Assembly (NCBI RefSeq): GCF_000381545.1
Contig: NZ_KB906674.1
Coordinates: 487,776 to 551,775, forward strand
Direction: 5' to 3'
Source: Rhodonellum psychrophilum GCM71 = DSM 17998
Lineage (GTDB): Bacteria > Bacteroidota > Bacteroidia > Cytophagales > Cyclobacteriaceae
Length of the DNA stretch: 64,000 nucleotides
Part shown: piece by piece, positions 53,012 to 62,128 of the stretch
Numbering within the stretch: position 1 is the stretch's first letter
Layout of the letters: each line of letters opens with the position of its first letter
Notes under the pieces: generated by a model
The model's input: the letters and a program-made list of their open reading frames with translations, nothing else
Database searches by the model: none
Told to the model about the DNA's origin: nothing
Translations under genes and position numbers: made by a program

Positions 53012-53047
53012 GGGAACTAATCTATATTTAAATATAAATTAGTTCCC
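53012..53047. repeat. 36-bp near-perfect palindrome
   Basis: GGGAACTAAT (53012-53021) is mirrored by ATTAGTTCCC (53038-53047), and the centre TATATTTAAATATA (53023-53036) is self-complementary. Only one of 18 base pairs fails (C53022 against A53037). There is no loop. Such symmetry fits a cruciform, a dimeric-protein binding site, or a bidirectional hairpin. It lies 157 bases before the M16 peptidase pair. Confidence 0.85.
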
Positions 53048-53203
53048 AAGTTTGTTTCTTTTGATTATTAATTATATTTTTCCAACCCTTTTTAGAGATT
53101 CATAAATAATTGGTTGTTTTTGGTGCCCTCTGCAAAACCTTTACCCTATGAAAATGTGTTTAACTAAAAAGCCGAATCAAATCCAAATTCAAATAGAACC
53201 AAT

Positions 53204-54532
53204 ATGAGAAAGTTTACCTTTTTAATGTTGTTGACCGGACTGACAAGTCTCTCATCAATCGCTCAAAACAAAATCGAGTTCAAGGAATTTACCTTGGACA
53301 ATGGACTGCATGTGATTCTCCACCAAGACAATACGACTCCGATTGTAGCCACATCAGTATTGTATCATGTTGGCTCCAAAAATGAAAATCCAGAGAGAAC
53401 TGGATTTGCCCATTTTTTCGAACACCTACTTTTCGAGGGAACAGAAAACATTGGCAAGGGGGAGTACATGTCCAAGATCGAGTCGATCGGCGGCACCCTC
53501 AATGCATTCACCTCAAATGACATTACGTATTATTACGAAATAGTACCTTCCAACCAACTGGAAACTGCGATTTACATGGAAAGTGAGCGGATGCTCCATC
53601 CCAAAATCGATCAGGTTGGCGTGGATACACAGCGTGAGGTGATCAAGGAGGAAAAGCGTCAGTCTTATGACAACAGGCCTTATGGCACCATCCTTCCAGA
53701 AACGATGAAACGTGCTTTCCTTACACATCCCTACATGTGGCCGGTGATCGGATCCATGGAAGGTTTGGATGCAGCGAAGCTGGAAGAATTTATGGCGTTC
53801 CACAAAGCGTATTATGTCCCCAACAATGCAACATTGACCATTGCAGGGGATATTGATTATGACCAAACAGAAGAATGGGTGAAGGCTTATTTTACTGAAA
53901 TTCCTAAAGGACCCAGCGAGTTTTACAGGCCGAATGTGAAAGAGGCAGTGAAAACTGCTGAAGTTAGGGATATCGTGTATGACAACATACAAATTCCAGC
54001 TATTATCCAGTCTTACAATCTTCCTCCCAAAAACCACCCGGATTCTTATGCAATGTCCATGCTTTCTACCTATTTGACAGGAGGGAAATCTTCTTTGATG
54101 ACCAAGGAATTGGTGGACAATCAGCAGAAAGCACTTGCGGTAGCAGCCATTCCTTTGGATTTGGAAGATGGCGGCGTGTTTTTGATGTATGCAATTACCA
54201 ATATGGGGGTGGAACCAAAAGATTTGGAAGCCGAAATGGATGGTTTATTGAAAAAAGTACAGGACGAAGGGATTTCTGAAAATGACTTCCAAAAACTCCA
54301 GAATATCATAGAAAACAATTTGGTCAGCAAAAACAGCTCCATGGCTGGAATTGCTCAGAATCTTGCAGAATCAAGATTGTTCTTTGGCGGAACCGATTAC
54401 ATCAACAATGAATTGAGTTTTTTCAGGGCAGTGAAAAGAGAAGATCTCCAGAGAGTAGCCAAACAATACCTCAATCTCGATGGAAGGGTAGTACTTTATT
54501 ACCTTCCAAAATCCGCTCAACCAGCCGAATAA
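53204..54532 (+). CDS. M16 family zinc peptidase, catalytic subunit
   Basis: A 442-residue secreted peptidase of the insulinase/pitrilysin type. The signal peptide MRKFTFLMLLTGLTSLSSIAQ ends before Gln22. The zinc site is HFFEH at 70-74, and the third ligand is about E149/E150 in VIKEEKRQ. It lacks the Arg/Tyr substrate-carboxylate site of the other half, which is encoded in the next gene, so the pair should form the active enzyme, as in other bacterial M16B heterodimers. It starts 157 bases after the palindrome and is separated by 28 bases from the partner. Confidence 0.93.
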   Translation: MRKFTFLMLLTGLTSLSSIAQNKIEFKEFTLDNGLHVILHQDNTTPIVATSVLYHVGSKNENPERTGFAHFFEHLLFEGTENIGKGEYMSKIESIGGTLNAFTSNDITYYYEIVPSNQLETAIYMESERMLHPKIDQVGVDTQREVIKEEKRQSYDNRPYGTILPETMKRAFLTHPYMWPVIGSMEGLDAAKLEEFMAFHKAYYVPNNATLTIAGDIDYDQTEEWVKAYFTEIPKGPSEFYRPNVKEAVKTAEVRDIVYDNIQIPAIIQSYNLPPKNHPDSYAMSMLSTYLTGGKSSLMTKELVDNQQKALAVAAIPLDLEDGGVFLMYAITNMGVEPKDLEAEMDGLLKKVQDEGISENDFQKLQNIIENNLVSKNSSMAGIAQNLAESRLFFGGTDYINNELSFFRAVKREDLQRVAKQYLNLDGRVVLYYLPKSAQPAE

Positions 54533-54560
54533 TTTTTGATCCTTTTAAAATAAGAGAAAC

Positions 54561-56606
54561 ATGAAAAAGATATTGCTATATTTTATTATGAGCTTGATGA
54601 TTCCTGCGGGAATGGCTCAGGTTGATAGGTCGACTTATCCAGAAGCTGGTCCAGCCAGGGAAATCAAATTGGGGGATGCTGAGTCCTTTACCCTGAAGAA
54701 TGGCTTGAAGGTATTTGTGGTTAAGAACTCAAAACTTCCTCGCGTAGCTTTCTCTTTGGTGTTGGAGCGTGACCCGATCTTTGAGGGGAATAAAGCCGGT
54801 ATGCTGGGATTGGTGGGAGAAATGATGACTGCTGGCACATCGAACAGGACGAAAGACCAACTGGATCAGGAAATCGATTTCATCGGTGGTTCGTTGAGCG
54901 CCAGTGCCAATTCCATTTTTGCCTCCTCCTTGAAAAAACACCAAGGAAAAGTGTTGGAACTGATGTCGGATGTCTTGTTCAATCCGATTTTTCCACAAGA
55001 AGAATTGGACAAATTGAAAAAACAATCCATCTCCGGCTTGGCAACAAGCAAGGACGATCCAAATTCGATATCAAGAAGATTGAGTGCTGCCTTGGTTTAT
55101 GGAAAAGATCACCCGTATGGAGAGTCTGAGACAGAAGCCACGATCAATAACATCACGGTGGAGGATATCAAAGGATATTATCAGACTTATTACAAGCCCA
55201 ACATTGCATACTTGGCCATCGTGGGAGACATCGATGAAAAAGAAGCAAGGAAATTGGTAGAACAATATTTCAGCAAGTGGAAAAAAGGAGAAGTGCCAAA
55301 GAAAACGTATGCCAAACCTGCCTTACCTGAAAAAAATCAGGTGGCATTGGTAGATAGGTCTGCGTCAGTACAAACCGTCGTTAACATTACCTATCCCATG
55401 GAAATGAGATTGGACAATCCTGAGTATTTGACCACAAGGGTGTTGAATTATATCTTGGGTGGAGGATCTTCTTCAAGGCTTTTCTTAAATCTAAGAGAAG
55501 ACAAAGGATATACCTATGGTGCCTATTCCTCCATCGGAGCGGATAAATTGGTAACCAGTTTTTCTGCAAATGCCAGCGTTAAACAAACTGCGACCGATAG
55601 TTCCATTCATGAAATGATTTATGAAATCCGGAACTTGGCCGATAAAGGGATTACCCAATCTGAATTGGAAACAGCCAAAGCCAATCTGAGTGGTTCATTT
55701 GGAAGATCACTGGAGAGTCCTTCCACAATCGCCAATTTCGCCATCAACACGGAGAGATATAAATTGCCGAAGGATTTCTATACTACCTACCTACAGAGAT
55801 TGAATGCGATCACCATAGAGGATGTAAATGCTGCCGCAAAAAAACACCTTAAACCTGATAACATGTATATCACCGTTGTTGGCAATGGAAGCGAAATCAA
55901 GGACAAGCTGACGGCTTTCGGAGAAATCAAAACCTTCACCAATATGGGGGAACCTGAAAAGGAAATGCAAATGGCAGATGCGGACATGACCGCCAGTAAA
56001 GTCATCGACAATTATATCACAGCAATCGGCGGAGAAGAAAATCTAAAAAAGATCAAGACTGCAAAAATTGAATCTTCCGCAGAGATCCAAGGAATGAAAT
56101 TGTCGTTTTTATTCCTTTATGATGAGCCAAAAGCGGCTTTCAACCAAAAAGTAATGATGATGGGTAACGTTGCCTCCAATACAACCATTAAGGATGGAAA
56201 GGCCGTGATGTCCGCAGGTGGACAAACTCAGGAGTTGACTGACGAGCAATTCGAGGCTGCAAAAATGGGGATGTTTATTTTTCCAGAGCTCCATTTTGAA
56301 GATCTAGGATACAACATAGAATTAGATGGTATCAAAGATGTGGAGGGAGAGGAAGCTTACAAAGTCATTGTCACTAATCCAACCGGTTCAAAACAAGTGA
56401 ATTATTACAGCGTTGCCACGGGTTTGAAAATCAAAAATGAGAATGCTGAGGCGGGTGATTCCTCATTTGGGAGCTATGAAGAAATTCAAGGGGTAAAATA
56501 CCCGATGGAAACGGTCATCAAATCCCCGATGATTCCTGTTCCCTTGGAAAGTAAAGTTGAAAAAATAGAATTCAATGTTGCCATTTCTAGTGAGGAAATG
56601 AATTAA
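54561..56606 (+). CDS. M16 family non-catalytic subunit with C-terminal extra domain
   Basis: A 681-residue secreted partner (signal peptide to about residue 20, AGMAQ). The zinc motif is replaced by GLVGEMM (H and E positions are G83 and G86). The Arg/Tyr site is kept in LREDKGYTYG (R312, Y317/Y319). After the two M16 domains (to about 475) there is an additional domain (476-681) beginning ASKVIDNYITAIGG and containing FIFPELHFEDLG and YYSVATGLKIK. The same domain is the whole of the next gene product. The catalytic gene upstream and the close spacing support a functional heterodimer. Confidence 0.92.
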   Translation: MKKILLYFIMSLMIPAGMAQVDRSTYPEAGPAREIKLGDAESFTLKNGLKVFVVKNSKLPRVAFSLVLERDPIFEGNKAGMLGLVGEMMTAGTSNRTKDQLDQEIDFIGGSLSASANSIFASSLKKHQGKVLELMSDVLFNPIFPQEELDKLKKQSISGLATSKDDPNSISRRLSAALVYGKDHPYGESETEATINNITVEDIKGYYQTYYKPNIAYLAIVGDIDEKEARKLVEQYFSKWKKGEVPKKTYAKPALPEKNQVALVDRSASVQTVVNITYPMEMRLDNPEYLTTRVLNYILGGGSSSRLFLNLREDKGYTYGAYSSIGADKLVTSFSANASVKQTATDSSIHEMIYEIRNLADKGITQSELETAKANLSGSFGRSLESPSTIANFAINTERYKLPKDFYTTYLQRLNAITIEDVNAAAKKHLKPDNMYITVVGNGSEIKDKLTAFGEIKTFTNMGEPEKEMQMADADMTASKVIDNYITAIGGEENLKKIKTAKIESSAEIQGMKLSFLFLYDEPKAAFNQKVMMMGNVASNTTIKDGKAVMSAGGQTQELTDEQFEAAKMGMFIFPELHFEDLGYNIELDGIKDVEGEEAYKVIVTNPTGSKQVNYYSVATGLKIKNENAEAGDSSFGSYEEIQGVKYPMETVIKSPMIPVPLESKVEKIEFNVAISSEEMN

Positions 56607-56608
56607 AG

Positions 56609-56646
56609 AAAAACAAAAAGAGGGTCTTGGCCCTCTTTTTGTTTTT
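56609..56646 (+). terminator. Rho-independent terminator after the M16 pair
   Basis: A 16-bp perfect stem (56609-56624 with 56631-56646) with a 6-base loop and a T-rich 3' arm. It is one of the strongest terminators in the window. Confidence 0.93.
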
Positions 56647-56678
56647 CCCATCGAACAATTTAAAACAAATCAACATTC

Positions 56679-57431
56679 ATGAAAAAACTTGGTTTATTCG
56701 CAACAATATTGACAGTAGGAGCACTTCATGTCTCTGCAATGGCTGGCACTGAGGCCATGGAAAGCAAAAGATTTACTTCAAAAACCGAGACAAAATTAAA
56801 GATTAGGGAGATAGATCCATCAGAGGTAATTGCAAAATACTTGAAGGCTGTTGGAGGAAAAGAAAAAATTGCAAAAATCCTGAACTCGGTAAGGGTCATG
56901 GAAGCGGATTTTCAAGGAAATACAATTTTGATCAAAGGAATCAGTGATCAAGAAAACAGTCGCATGATCCAAGAGACCAGTGTAATGGGAAATGTGGTCC
57001 AAAAAACCGTCGTTGTCAACGGTGTGGGAACAATCTCAGCAATGGGGCAGGAGCAGGCGATCACTGAAGAAATGATGCAAATGATTAAATCCCAGATGTA
57101 CCTTTTTCCAGAGGAGCATTATAAGGAAATGGGATTTGGCTTGGAAATCAGGGGTACCGAAACCATAAGCGGGGAAGATGCCAATGCTCTTGTCATCACG
57201 TTTCCAAATGGAATGAAGATCATGGAATATTACAGTGTAGCCAGTGGTTTGAAACTGAAAACGAGTTCTGATGCAACAGGTGACATCGATTATTCAGATT
57301 ACCAGGAAGTGGATGGGCTGTTGATCCCAATGACACTGACTATCAAAAATGCAATGCTGCCAATTGCTTTGGAAGGCAAAGTGACTTCTATCGTTTTCAA
57401 TCAGAAATTGACGGATGCGGATTTTAAATAA
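56679..57431 (+). CDS. secreted stand-alone homologue of the M16 C-terminal domain
   Basis: A 250-residue protein with a signal peptide (LGLFATILTVGALHVSA). It aligns end to end with residues 476-681 of the upstream M16 partner: PSEVIAKYLKAVGG against ASKVIDNYITAIGG, YLFPEEHYKEMGFGLEI against FIFPELHFEDLGYNIEL, and YYSVASGLKLK against YYSVATGLKIK. A lipid-binding or lipoprotein-carrier-like fold is possible, as related domains are often annotated outer-membrane lipoprotein sorting proteins, but I could not confirm this. The terminator between the genes suggests it has a separate transcript. Confidence 0.72.
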   Translation: MKKLGLFATILTVGALHVSAMAGTEAMESKRFTSKTETKLKIREIDPSEVIAKYLKAVGGKEKIAKILNSVRVMEADFQGNTILIKGISDQENSRMIQETSVMGNVVQKTVVVNGVGTISAMGQEQAITEEMMQMIKSQMYLFPEEHYKEMGFGLEIRGTETISGEDANALVITFPNGMKIMEYYSVASGLKLKTSSDATGDIDYSDYQEVDGLLIPMTLTIKNAMLPIALEGKVTSIVFNQKLTDADFK

Positions 57432-57450
57432 GTTTGAAAACATATTAAGA

Positions 57451-57484
57451 AAAAAAGGCTTTCCATTTCCGGAAAGCCTTTTTT
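57451..57484. terminator. bidirectional terminator between convergent genes
   Basis: GGCTTTCC (57457-57464) pairs with GGAAAGCC (57471-57478), flanked by A-runs before and T-runs after. Its symmetry lets it stop transcription of the plus-strand secreted protein gene and the minus-strand DoxX gene, whose stop codon begins at 57486. Confidence 0.88.
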
Positions 57485-57927
57485 TATGCATTAGGATGGG
57501 TTTTCATCCAATGGTCTACGGAGTATTTACCCGATCCATAGACAAGGAAAACAATCAGAAGTAGTAGGATAACCAATGAAATTTCAAATTCAAGGTTGTT
57601 TCCCAAGGAAAGAAATCCCTGTTGGATATTGACAAAAAAGACAGCAAAAAAAAGTATAGGCAATTGAAATAACACCGCCAACCTGGTCACAAGACCGAGG
57701 GCTATCAAAATACCACCCACCAAATGTGCAAAAGCAACATAGTGCGCCAATGCCATATTAAAAAACGCTAAATCTGCCGTTTTTGAAATCCCAATCAATG
57801 CATCAGTGTCGGAAATAAACAAGATACCCTTATAAAGGATAAATAAACCCAAGGCAATGCGGACATAATCTATCCAAATAGGATGATGCTTGTCCGCCCA
57901 TTTTTCGATTTTGGCTACAGCATCCAT
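57484..57927 (-). CDS. DoxX family membrane protein
   Basis: A 147-residue integral membrane protein from ATG at 57927; the frame extends ten codons further upstream, but those residues look non-native. Four hydrophobic segments are visible: about 25-45, 60-85 (with AHLVGGILIALGLVTRLAVL), 90-105 and 115-135, as expected of DoxX. The family has roles in respiratory or redox systems in some species, not assignable here. It converges on the secreted protein gene. Confidence 0.85.
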   Translation of the reverse strand: MDAVAKIEKWADKHHPIWIDYVRIALGLFILYKGILFISDTDALIGISKTADLAFFNMALAHYVAFAHLVGGILIALGLVTRLAVLFQLPILFFAVFFVNIQQGFLSLGNNLEFEISLVILLLLIVFLVYGSGKYSVDHWMKTHPNA

Positions 57928-58031
57928 TTTTTTCAATTGATTTATTGTACATTTCAATTTACTAAAAATTGGAATGAATTGCCAATTATTTATTTATAAT
58001 CATCAGTATAACAATGTATTATGTCCTTTTC

Positions 58032-59702
58032 TTAGGGCTTCCACATTTCTTGATACCCAACTTTATCCGGAGCCATCAAGGAATAATTAGGAAAATACAA
58101 AGTGGGATCTTTTTTCAAATCGACATTGATTATTCTTCCCCATCTCAAAAGGATCAGGGTTACTTCTGAAGGTTCGTGGGTGATCTCTGCTGAAAATTCA
58201 ATTCCGTTGAGTTCCAAAATTTTGTCACCGAGCATTACCTGATAGTAGGCTTTCGATTCCGGGTGTACCTCGATGATTTTACCGGAGGGATCGAATTTAA
58301 TTCCATACCGATGGACAAGGAAGTCTGAGTTGTATTCTTGAATCACCTTGACACCAATGCCCGCCAATAATTTTTCAAGGGTATTGAAAATGTCCTCTTT
58401 GCCATAAACAAAAGACTGGAAAAAGTTTTGGATTGAATTGTTTCCGGCGGAAAATTTCTTGGTGATCAGTTCTTCATAGTCGTTTAGTGTGTACCCCAAT
58501 TGGGTTTTACCATAATTCAACCACATTTCTTTCATGATTTCTTCGATCGAGGATCCCTCACTGACCAGCATCAAATCCAAACAGAGGGTAATCAAAGCAC
58601 CCCGGTTATAAATATTGACTTTCTTATTCGGGATACCTGGCTTGTAGCCGTCTACCCATAGATCAAGACTTGATTCCACTATTGATTGGTTTTTCCATCC
58701 CAAGCCATCGAATTCCCGCTGGATCTGTTTTTCCAAAATAGCGAGGTATTCGGTTAGACTATAATACCCCGATTTAAGGAGCATCAAGTCACCCATGTAG
58801 GTCGTAACGCCTTCCAAGACAAGTCCGGTGTCAAGATAGGTTTCTTTAGAGAGATCAAAGGGGAGGAGCTCCTTTGGCCTGATCCGGCAGACATTCCAAT
58901 AATGATAAAGCTCGTGCGAACTTACTCCGATAAGTTTGTCTAAATTATTCTTTTCCTTCAGGCTTTCTGCAGGCCCAAAGGTGATGACTGTGCTCATGGC
59001 ATGTTCTACGCCATGGTAGTGTGGATAGGGGAGCAATTGAAAGATGAAATGATAGTCTTCGGAAGGGAATTCGCCAAAGGCAAGGATTTGTTTTTGAGTG
59101 AAGGCCAGGAAAATGGCAATGAGACCATCCATATCAAAATGGATTTCACCTTGAAACCACAAGTGGAAAGTGGTATGGGCGATTTTATATTGGAAATGTT
59201 TTAAATTTTCGCTTGCGAGTAAGGGACTATCGATTAAATTTTGGAAATCCGTAGCTTCGAACTTGAACCCCTCTCTGTTGGGCATAGACGTGGCTACCTG
59301 AAAACTTTCGGGGATCTTGAGTTCGATGGTGATGTTTTCCATCTTCCTTTGCAAAACTTCAAAGGCACAATTTGTGAAATTCAAATACAATTGAACATCA
59401 TCTGACCAGCTGCCTCCAGCATCCATCTGATTGGCATAAAATTCATAGATGATTTGGTAAGTGCCCTTTTCATCTGCCCTGAATTGCCATAAATCCTTTG
59501 TGGGCTTGTTCCATGCGATATCCTTTCCTCTGAATTTCACCTGAAAACCCCGAATTTTTTGAGCATAATTGGCCATTTCGTATCTTCCCGGTCTCCAAGC
59601 AGGCAGCTGAAGGTCTAAGGTTTCATGATCCAAACAGGCAAGAGAAATCTCGATTTGGATAAATTGAGAGGCTACAGATTTTCTGGAAATCAAATAATGC
59701 AT
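58032..59702 (-). CDS. M61 glycyl aminopeptidase family protein
   Basis: Zinc metallopeptidase of the M61 family. ATG at 59702 gives 556 residues; an in-frame upstream TTG at 59729 lies inside the -7 promoter box and is rejected. The zinc-binding HExxH is in SSHELYHYWN (263-267), and the third ligand is E297 in VLEGVTTYMG. The C-terminal 90 residues contain a PDZ-like segment (SKAYYQVMLGDKILELNGI). No signal peptide, so the enzyme is probably cytoplasmic. It lies opposite rpmH and shares a divergent promoter region. Confidence 0.9.
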   Translation of the reverse strand: MHYLISRKSVASQFIQIEISLACLDHETLDLQLPAWRPGRYEMANYAQKIRGFQVKFRGKDIAWNKPTKDLWQFRADEKGTYQIIYEFYANQMDAGGSWSDDVQLYLNFTNCAFEVLQRKMENITIELKIPESFQVATSMPNREGFKFEATDFQNLIDSPLLASENLKHFQYKIAHTTFHLWFQGEIHFDMDGLIAIFLAFTQKQILAFGEFPSEDYHFIFQLLPYPHYHGVEHAMSTVITFGPAESLKEKNNLDKLIGVSSHELYHYWNVCRIRPKELLPFDLSKETYLDTGLVLEGVTTYMGDLMLLKSGYYSLTEYLAILEKQIQREFDGLGWKNQSIVESSLDLWVDGYKPGIPNKKVNIYNRGALITLCLDLMLVSEGSSIEEIMKEMWLNYGKTQLGYTLNDYEELITKKFSAGNNSIQNFFQSFVYGKEDIFNTLEKLLAGIGVKVIQEYNSDFLVHRYGIKFDPSGKIIEVHPESKAYYQVMLGDKILELNGIEFSAEITHEPSEVTLILLRWGRIINVDLKKDPTLYFPNYSLMAPDKVGYQEMWKP

Positions 59703-59726
59703 GTATCTTTGTTTTTGGGATTCAAA

Positions 59727-59734
59727 CAAAAGTA
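59727..59734 (-). promoter_or_regulatory. -7 element for M61 gene
   Basis: On the minus strand the sequence reads TACTTTTG, matching TAnnTTTG, 24 bases before the ATG. The -33 distance does not show TTTG. Confidence 0.45.
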
Positions 59735-59743
59735 ATCGACTGG

Positions 59744-59774
59744 TTTGTAAATAAAAAAAACCTATCTATCTTTG
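59744..59774 (+). promoter_or_regulatory. promoter of rpmH-rnpA operon
   Basis: TTTG at 59744-59747, 19 bases, and TATCTTTG at 59767-59774, followed by GCAGTCC as at rpsL and rplC. The leader before rpmH is about 60 bases. Confidence 0.88.
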
Positions 59775-59841
59775 CAGTCCTTTTCGGGGTAGATCCCATA
59801 AAGCGAATTAAGAAACAAACATATTATTAAAGGATATTGTC

Positions 59842-60000
59842 ATGAAAAGAACATTTCAGCCTTCTCGCAGAAAAAGAAGAAACAAGCACGGATTTAGAGA
59901 AAGAATGTCTACAGCAAATGGTAGAAGAGTAATCAAAGCCAGAAGAGCAAAAGGAAGACACAAACTTTCCGTTTCCTCCGAAAAAACGCTGAAGAAGTAA
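59842..60000 (+). CDS. rpmH: 50S ribosomal protein L34
   Basis: 52-residue basic protein from ATG 59842 to TAA 59998-60000. It begins [18 protein letters not shown] and includes [19 protein letters not shown], the L34 signature. It has a short C-terminal extension ([11 protein letters not shown]). It is directly upstream of rnpA, the normal order in bacteria. Confidence 0.98.
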   Translation: MKRTFQPSRRKRRNKHGFRERMSTANGRRVIKARRAKGRHKLSVSSEKTLKK

Positions 60001-60046
60001 TCCATTGCATTATATTTCGTATTTTTAATACGTGAAAGTAAATGCA

Positions 60047-60424
60047 ATGAATTACAAACTTCCCAAGAATGAGAGAGTACATTCGAAAAAGTCTATAAAG
60101 GAACTTTTTGACAAAGGTTCCTCTTTTTTTTTATATCCCTTCAAGGTACTCTACCTTGATCAATCAATAATTGAAAACGGAACCCATCAGGTACTTTTTT
60201 CCGTTTCAAAGAAGAAGATTAAAAAAGCTGTCCACAGGAACTTCGTGAAGAGAAGGGTAAAGGAAGCCTATAGGCTTCACAAGCACCTTTTGAATCACGA
60301 ATCAGAGCACAAGAAATTAATTGCTCTGATTTACGTTTCTACCGATAAGTCCAGCTTTGAAATCATCCAGTCAAAAATTCAGAAAATTTTGAAAAAACTG
60401 CAAACATTGGGACATTCCTCTTGA
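60047..60424 (+). CDS. rnpA: ribonuclease P protein component
   Basis: Protein subunit of RNase P, which matures tRNA 5' ends. ATG 60047 gives 125 residues, starting MNYKLPKNERVHSKKSIKEL; a GTG five codons upstream is a possible alternative. The conserved RNA-binding segment is VHRNFVKRRVKEAYR. It follows rpmH after 46 bases and precedes the S41 peptidase gene by 12 bases. Confidence 0.97.
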   Translation: MNYKLPKNERVHSKKSIKELFDKGSSFFLYPFKVLYLDQSIIENGTHQVLFSVSKKKIKKAVHRNFVKRRVKEAYRLHKHLLNHESEHKKLIALIYVSTDKSSFEIIQSKIQKILKKLQTLGHSS

Positions 60425-60436
60425 TTCTAAAAGAAT

Positions 60437-62104
60437 ATGATGAAATTAAAAAACAAAACGGTATTGGTCCTGCTCGCTTCGGTTTTGACGCTGGGGCTTC
60501 TTTTTTCATTTTCCAACAAAGACGACAAGCTTTTTTCCATTGCCAAAAACCTGGATATTTTCGCTTCATTGATTCGGGAGCTTGATTCTTATTATGTGGA
60601 CGAAATCGATCCCGAAAAATTGGTCACGGTTGGAATCGCGGCAATGCTCGAAGAATTGGATCCTTATACTGAGTTTATCCCCGAAGAAAATTCGGATGAC
60701 TTCAGGTTGATGACCACAGGGGAGTATGGTGGCGTAGGTGCGCTGATCGGTAACCGCACCGGTATAAATATGATATTGATGCCCTACAAAGGTTTCCCGG
60801 CACAAGTAGGTGGGCTGAGAATAGGGGATGAGATTCTAATGGTTGACACAGTAAATGTCAGGGAAAAGTTAACCTCTGATATTTCTAAACTTTTGAAAGG
60901 CCCCGCCAATACACCTGTAATGGTGGAGGTGAAAAGAGGCGATGATACGCTTTCGGTAAATTTGACAAGAAAGAAAATCGTCATCAGCAATGTCCCCTAC
61001 TATGGGAAACTTGATGAGCAGACAGGTTATATCAAACTGACAGACTTCACCACCAATGCTTCAGCAGATGTAAGAAAAGCCCTAATCGACTTGAAGTCGC
61101 AGGGGATTACCCGATTGGTACTCGATGTAAGGGACAATCCCGGTGGGATCCTAAAAGAGGCCGTCGAAATCGTCAACCTTTTTATCCCCAAAGGAAAAGA
61201 AGTGGTGAAGACCATCGGAAAGCTTGAGAGTGTCAACGCTGTCTATAAAACCACAAAAACACCACTGGACAAAGACATTCCATTGGTGGTCCTCATCAAT
61301 GAAAGGAGTGCATCTGCGGCGGAAATCGTAGCGGGGGCATTGCAGGATTATGACAGAGCAGTGTTGATAGGAAGGAAAACTTTCGGTAAAGGTTTGGTAC
61401 AGACGAGTATTCCCCTTTCGTATAATTCCCAGGTGAAAGTGACAACCGCTAAATATTATATTCCAAGTGGCCGTTGTATCCAAGCCATTGATTATAGCAA
61501 TCGGGATGAGAATGGTAATTCGATTGCCATTCCTGACTCCTTGAGAAAAGAGTTCAAGACCAAAAATGGGCGGATTGTACTTGATGGCGCTGGTATCGAA
61601 CCAGACACTAAAGTAGAATTGAAATCCTATTCACCTATTGCCTATAGCTTGGTGGCCAGAAACCATGTATTTGATTTTGGGACTGAGTTTTTCAGAGCCA
61701 ACAAAGAAATCGCTTCACCAAGGGAATTTGAGATTACCGACAAGATCTACGACGGATTTATCAAGTCTCTCGAAGGAAAAGAATATGATTATACCACATA
61801 CGTGGAAAAAAGTATCGAGGACCTTGAAAAGTACGCCCAAAAAGAAAAGTATTATGACGAAATCAAAGTCCAAATTGAAGACTTGAAGAAGAAGGTCAGT
61901 CACAGCAAGGAACAAGACTTAGTCACTTTCAAACAGGATATTAAAGATGCTTTGCTGGAGGAAATCGTTTCTAGGTATTATTTTCAGGAAGGTATCATCG
62001 AAGCATCGTTGCGAAAAGATGCTGAGGTCGAAAAATCCTTGGAGGTTTTAAACGATCGATCAAGGATGACCAAATTGTTGATTGCTTCAAACAGGAGTAA
62101 GTAA
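60437..62104 (+). CDS. S41 family C-terminal processing peptidase
   Basis: A 555-residue serine peptidase of the Ctp/tricorn type, membrane-anchored or exported (hydrophobic segment 8-25). A PDZ domain spans about 95-170 (YGGVGALIGNRTGI ... GLRIGDEILMVD). The catalytic Ser is S293 in NERSASAAEIV, with the general-base Lys K318 in TFGKG. It has a long C-terminal tail (about 400-555) beyond the core fold. The role would be processing or degradation of periplasmic proteins. It lies in the rpmH-rnpA operon, 24 bases before tsaB. Confidence 0.93.
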   Translation: MMKLKNKTVLVLLASVLTLGLLFSFSNKDDKLFSIAKNLDIFASLIRELDSYYVDEIDPEKLVTVGIAAMLEELDPYTEFIPEENSDDFRLMTTGEYGGVGALIGNRTGINMILMPYKGFPAQVGGLRIGDEILMVDTVNVREKLTSDISKLLKGPANTPVMVEVKRGDDTLSVNLTRKKIVISNVPYYGKLDEQTGYIKLTDFTTNASADVRKALIDLKSQGITRLVLDVRDNPGGILKEAVEIVNLFIPKGKEVVKTIGKLESVNAVYKTTKTPLDKDIPLVVLINERSASAAEIVAGALQDYDRAVLIGRKTFGKGLVQTSIPLSYNSQVKVTTAKYYIPSGRCIQAIDYSNRDENGNSIAIPDSLRKEFKTKNGRIVLDGAGIEPDTKVELKSYSPIAYSLVARNHVFDFGTEFFRANKEIASPREFEITDKIYDGFIKSLEGKEYDYTTYVEKSIEDLEKYAQKEKYYDEIKVQIEDLKKKVSHSKEQDLVTFKQDIKDALLEEIVSRYYFQEGIIEASLRKDAEVEKSLEVLNDRSRMTKLLIASNRSK

Positions 62105-62128
62105 GATTTTGGAATCTTAATTCCCCAA

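Larger units (their letters stand above)
52853..53203. other. 351-base region with terminator and palindrome
   Basis: It carries the kinase terminator (52857-52902) and, 110 bases further on, a 36-bp near-perfect palindrome (53012-53047). A possible -33 TTTG lies at 53119-53122, and TACCCTAT follows 19 bases later, two bases from the -7 consensus. No gene is seen. Confidence 0.5.
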
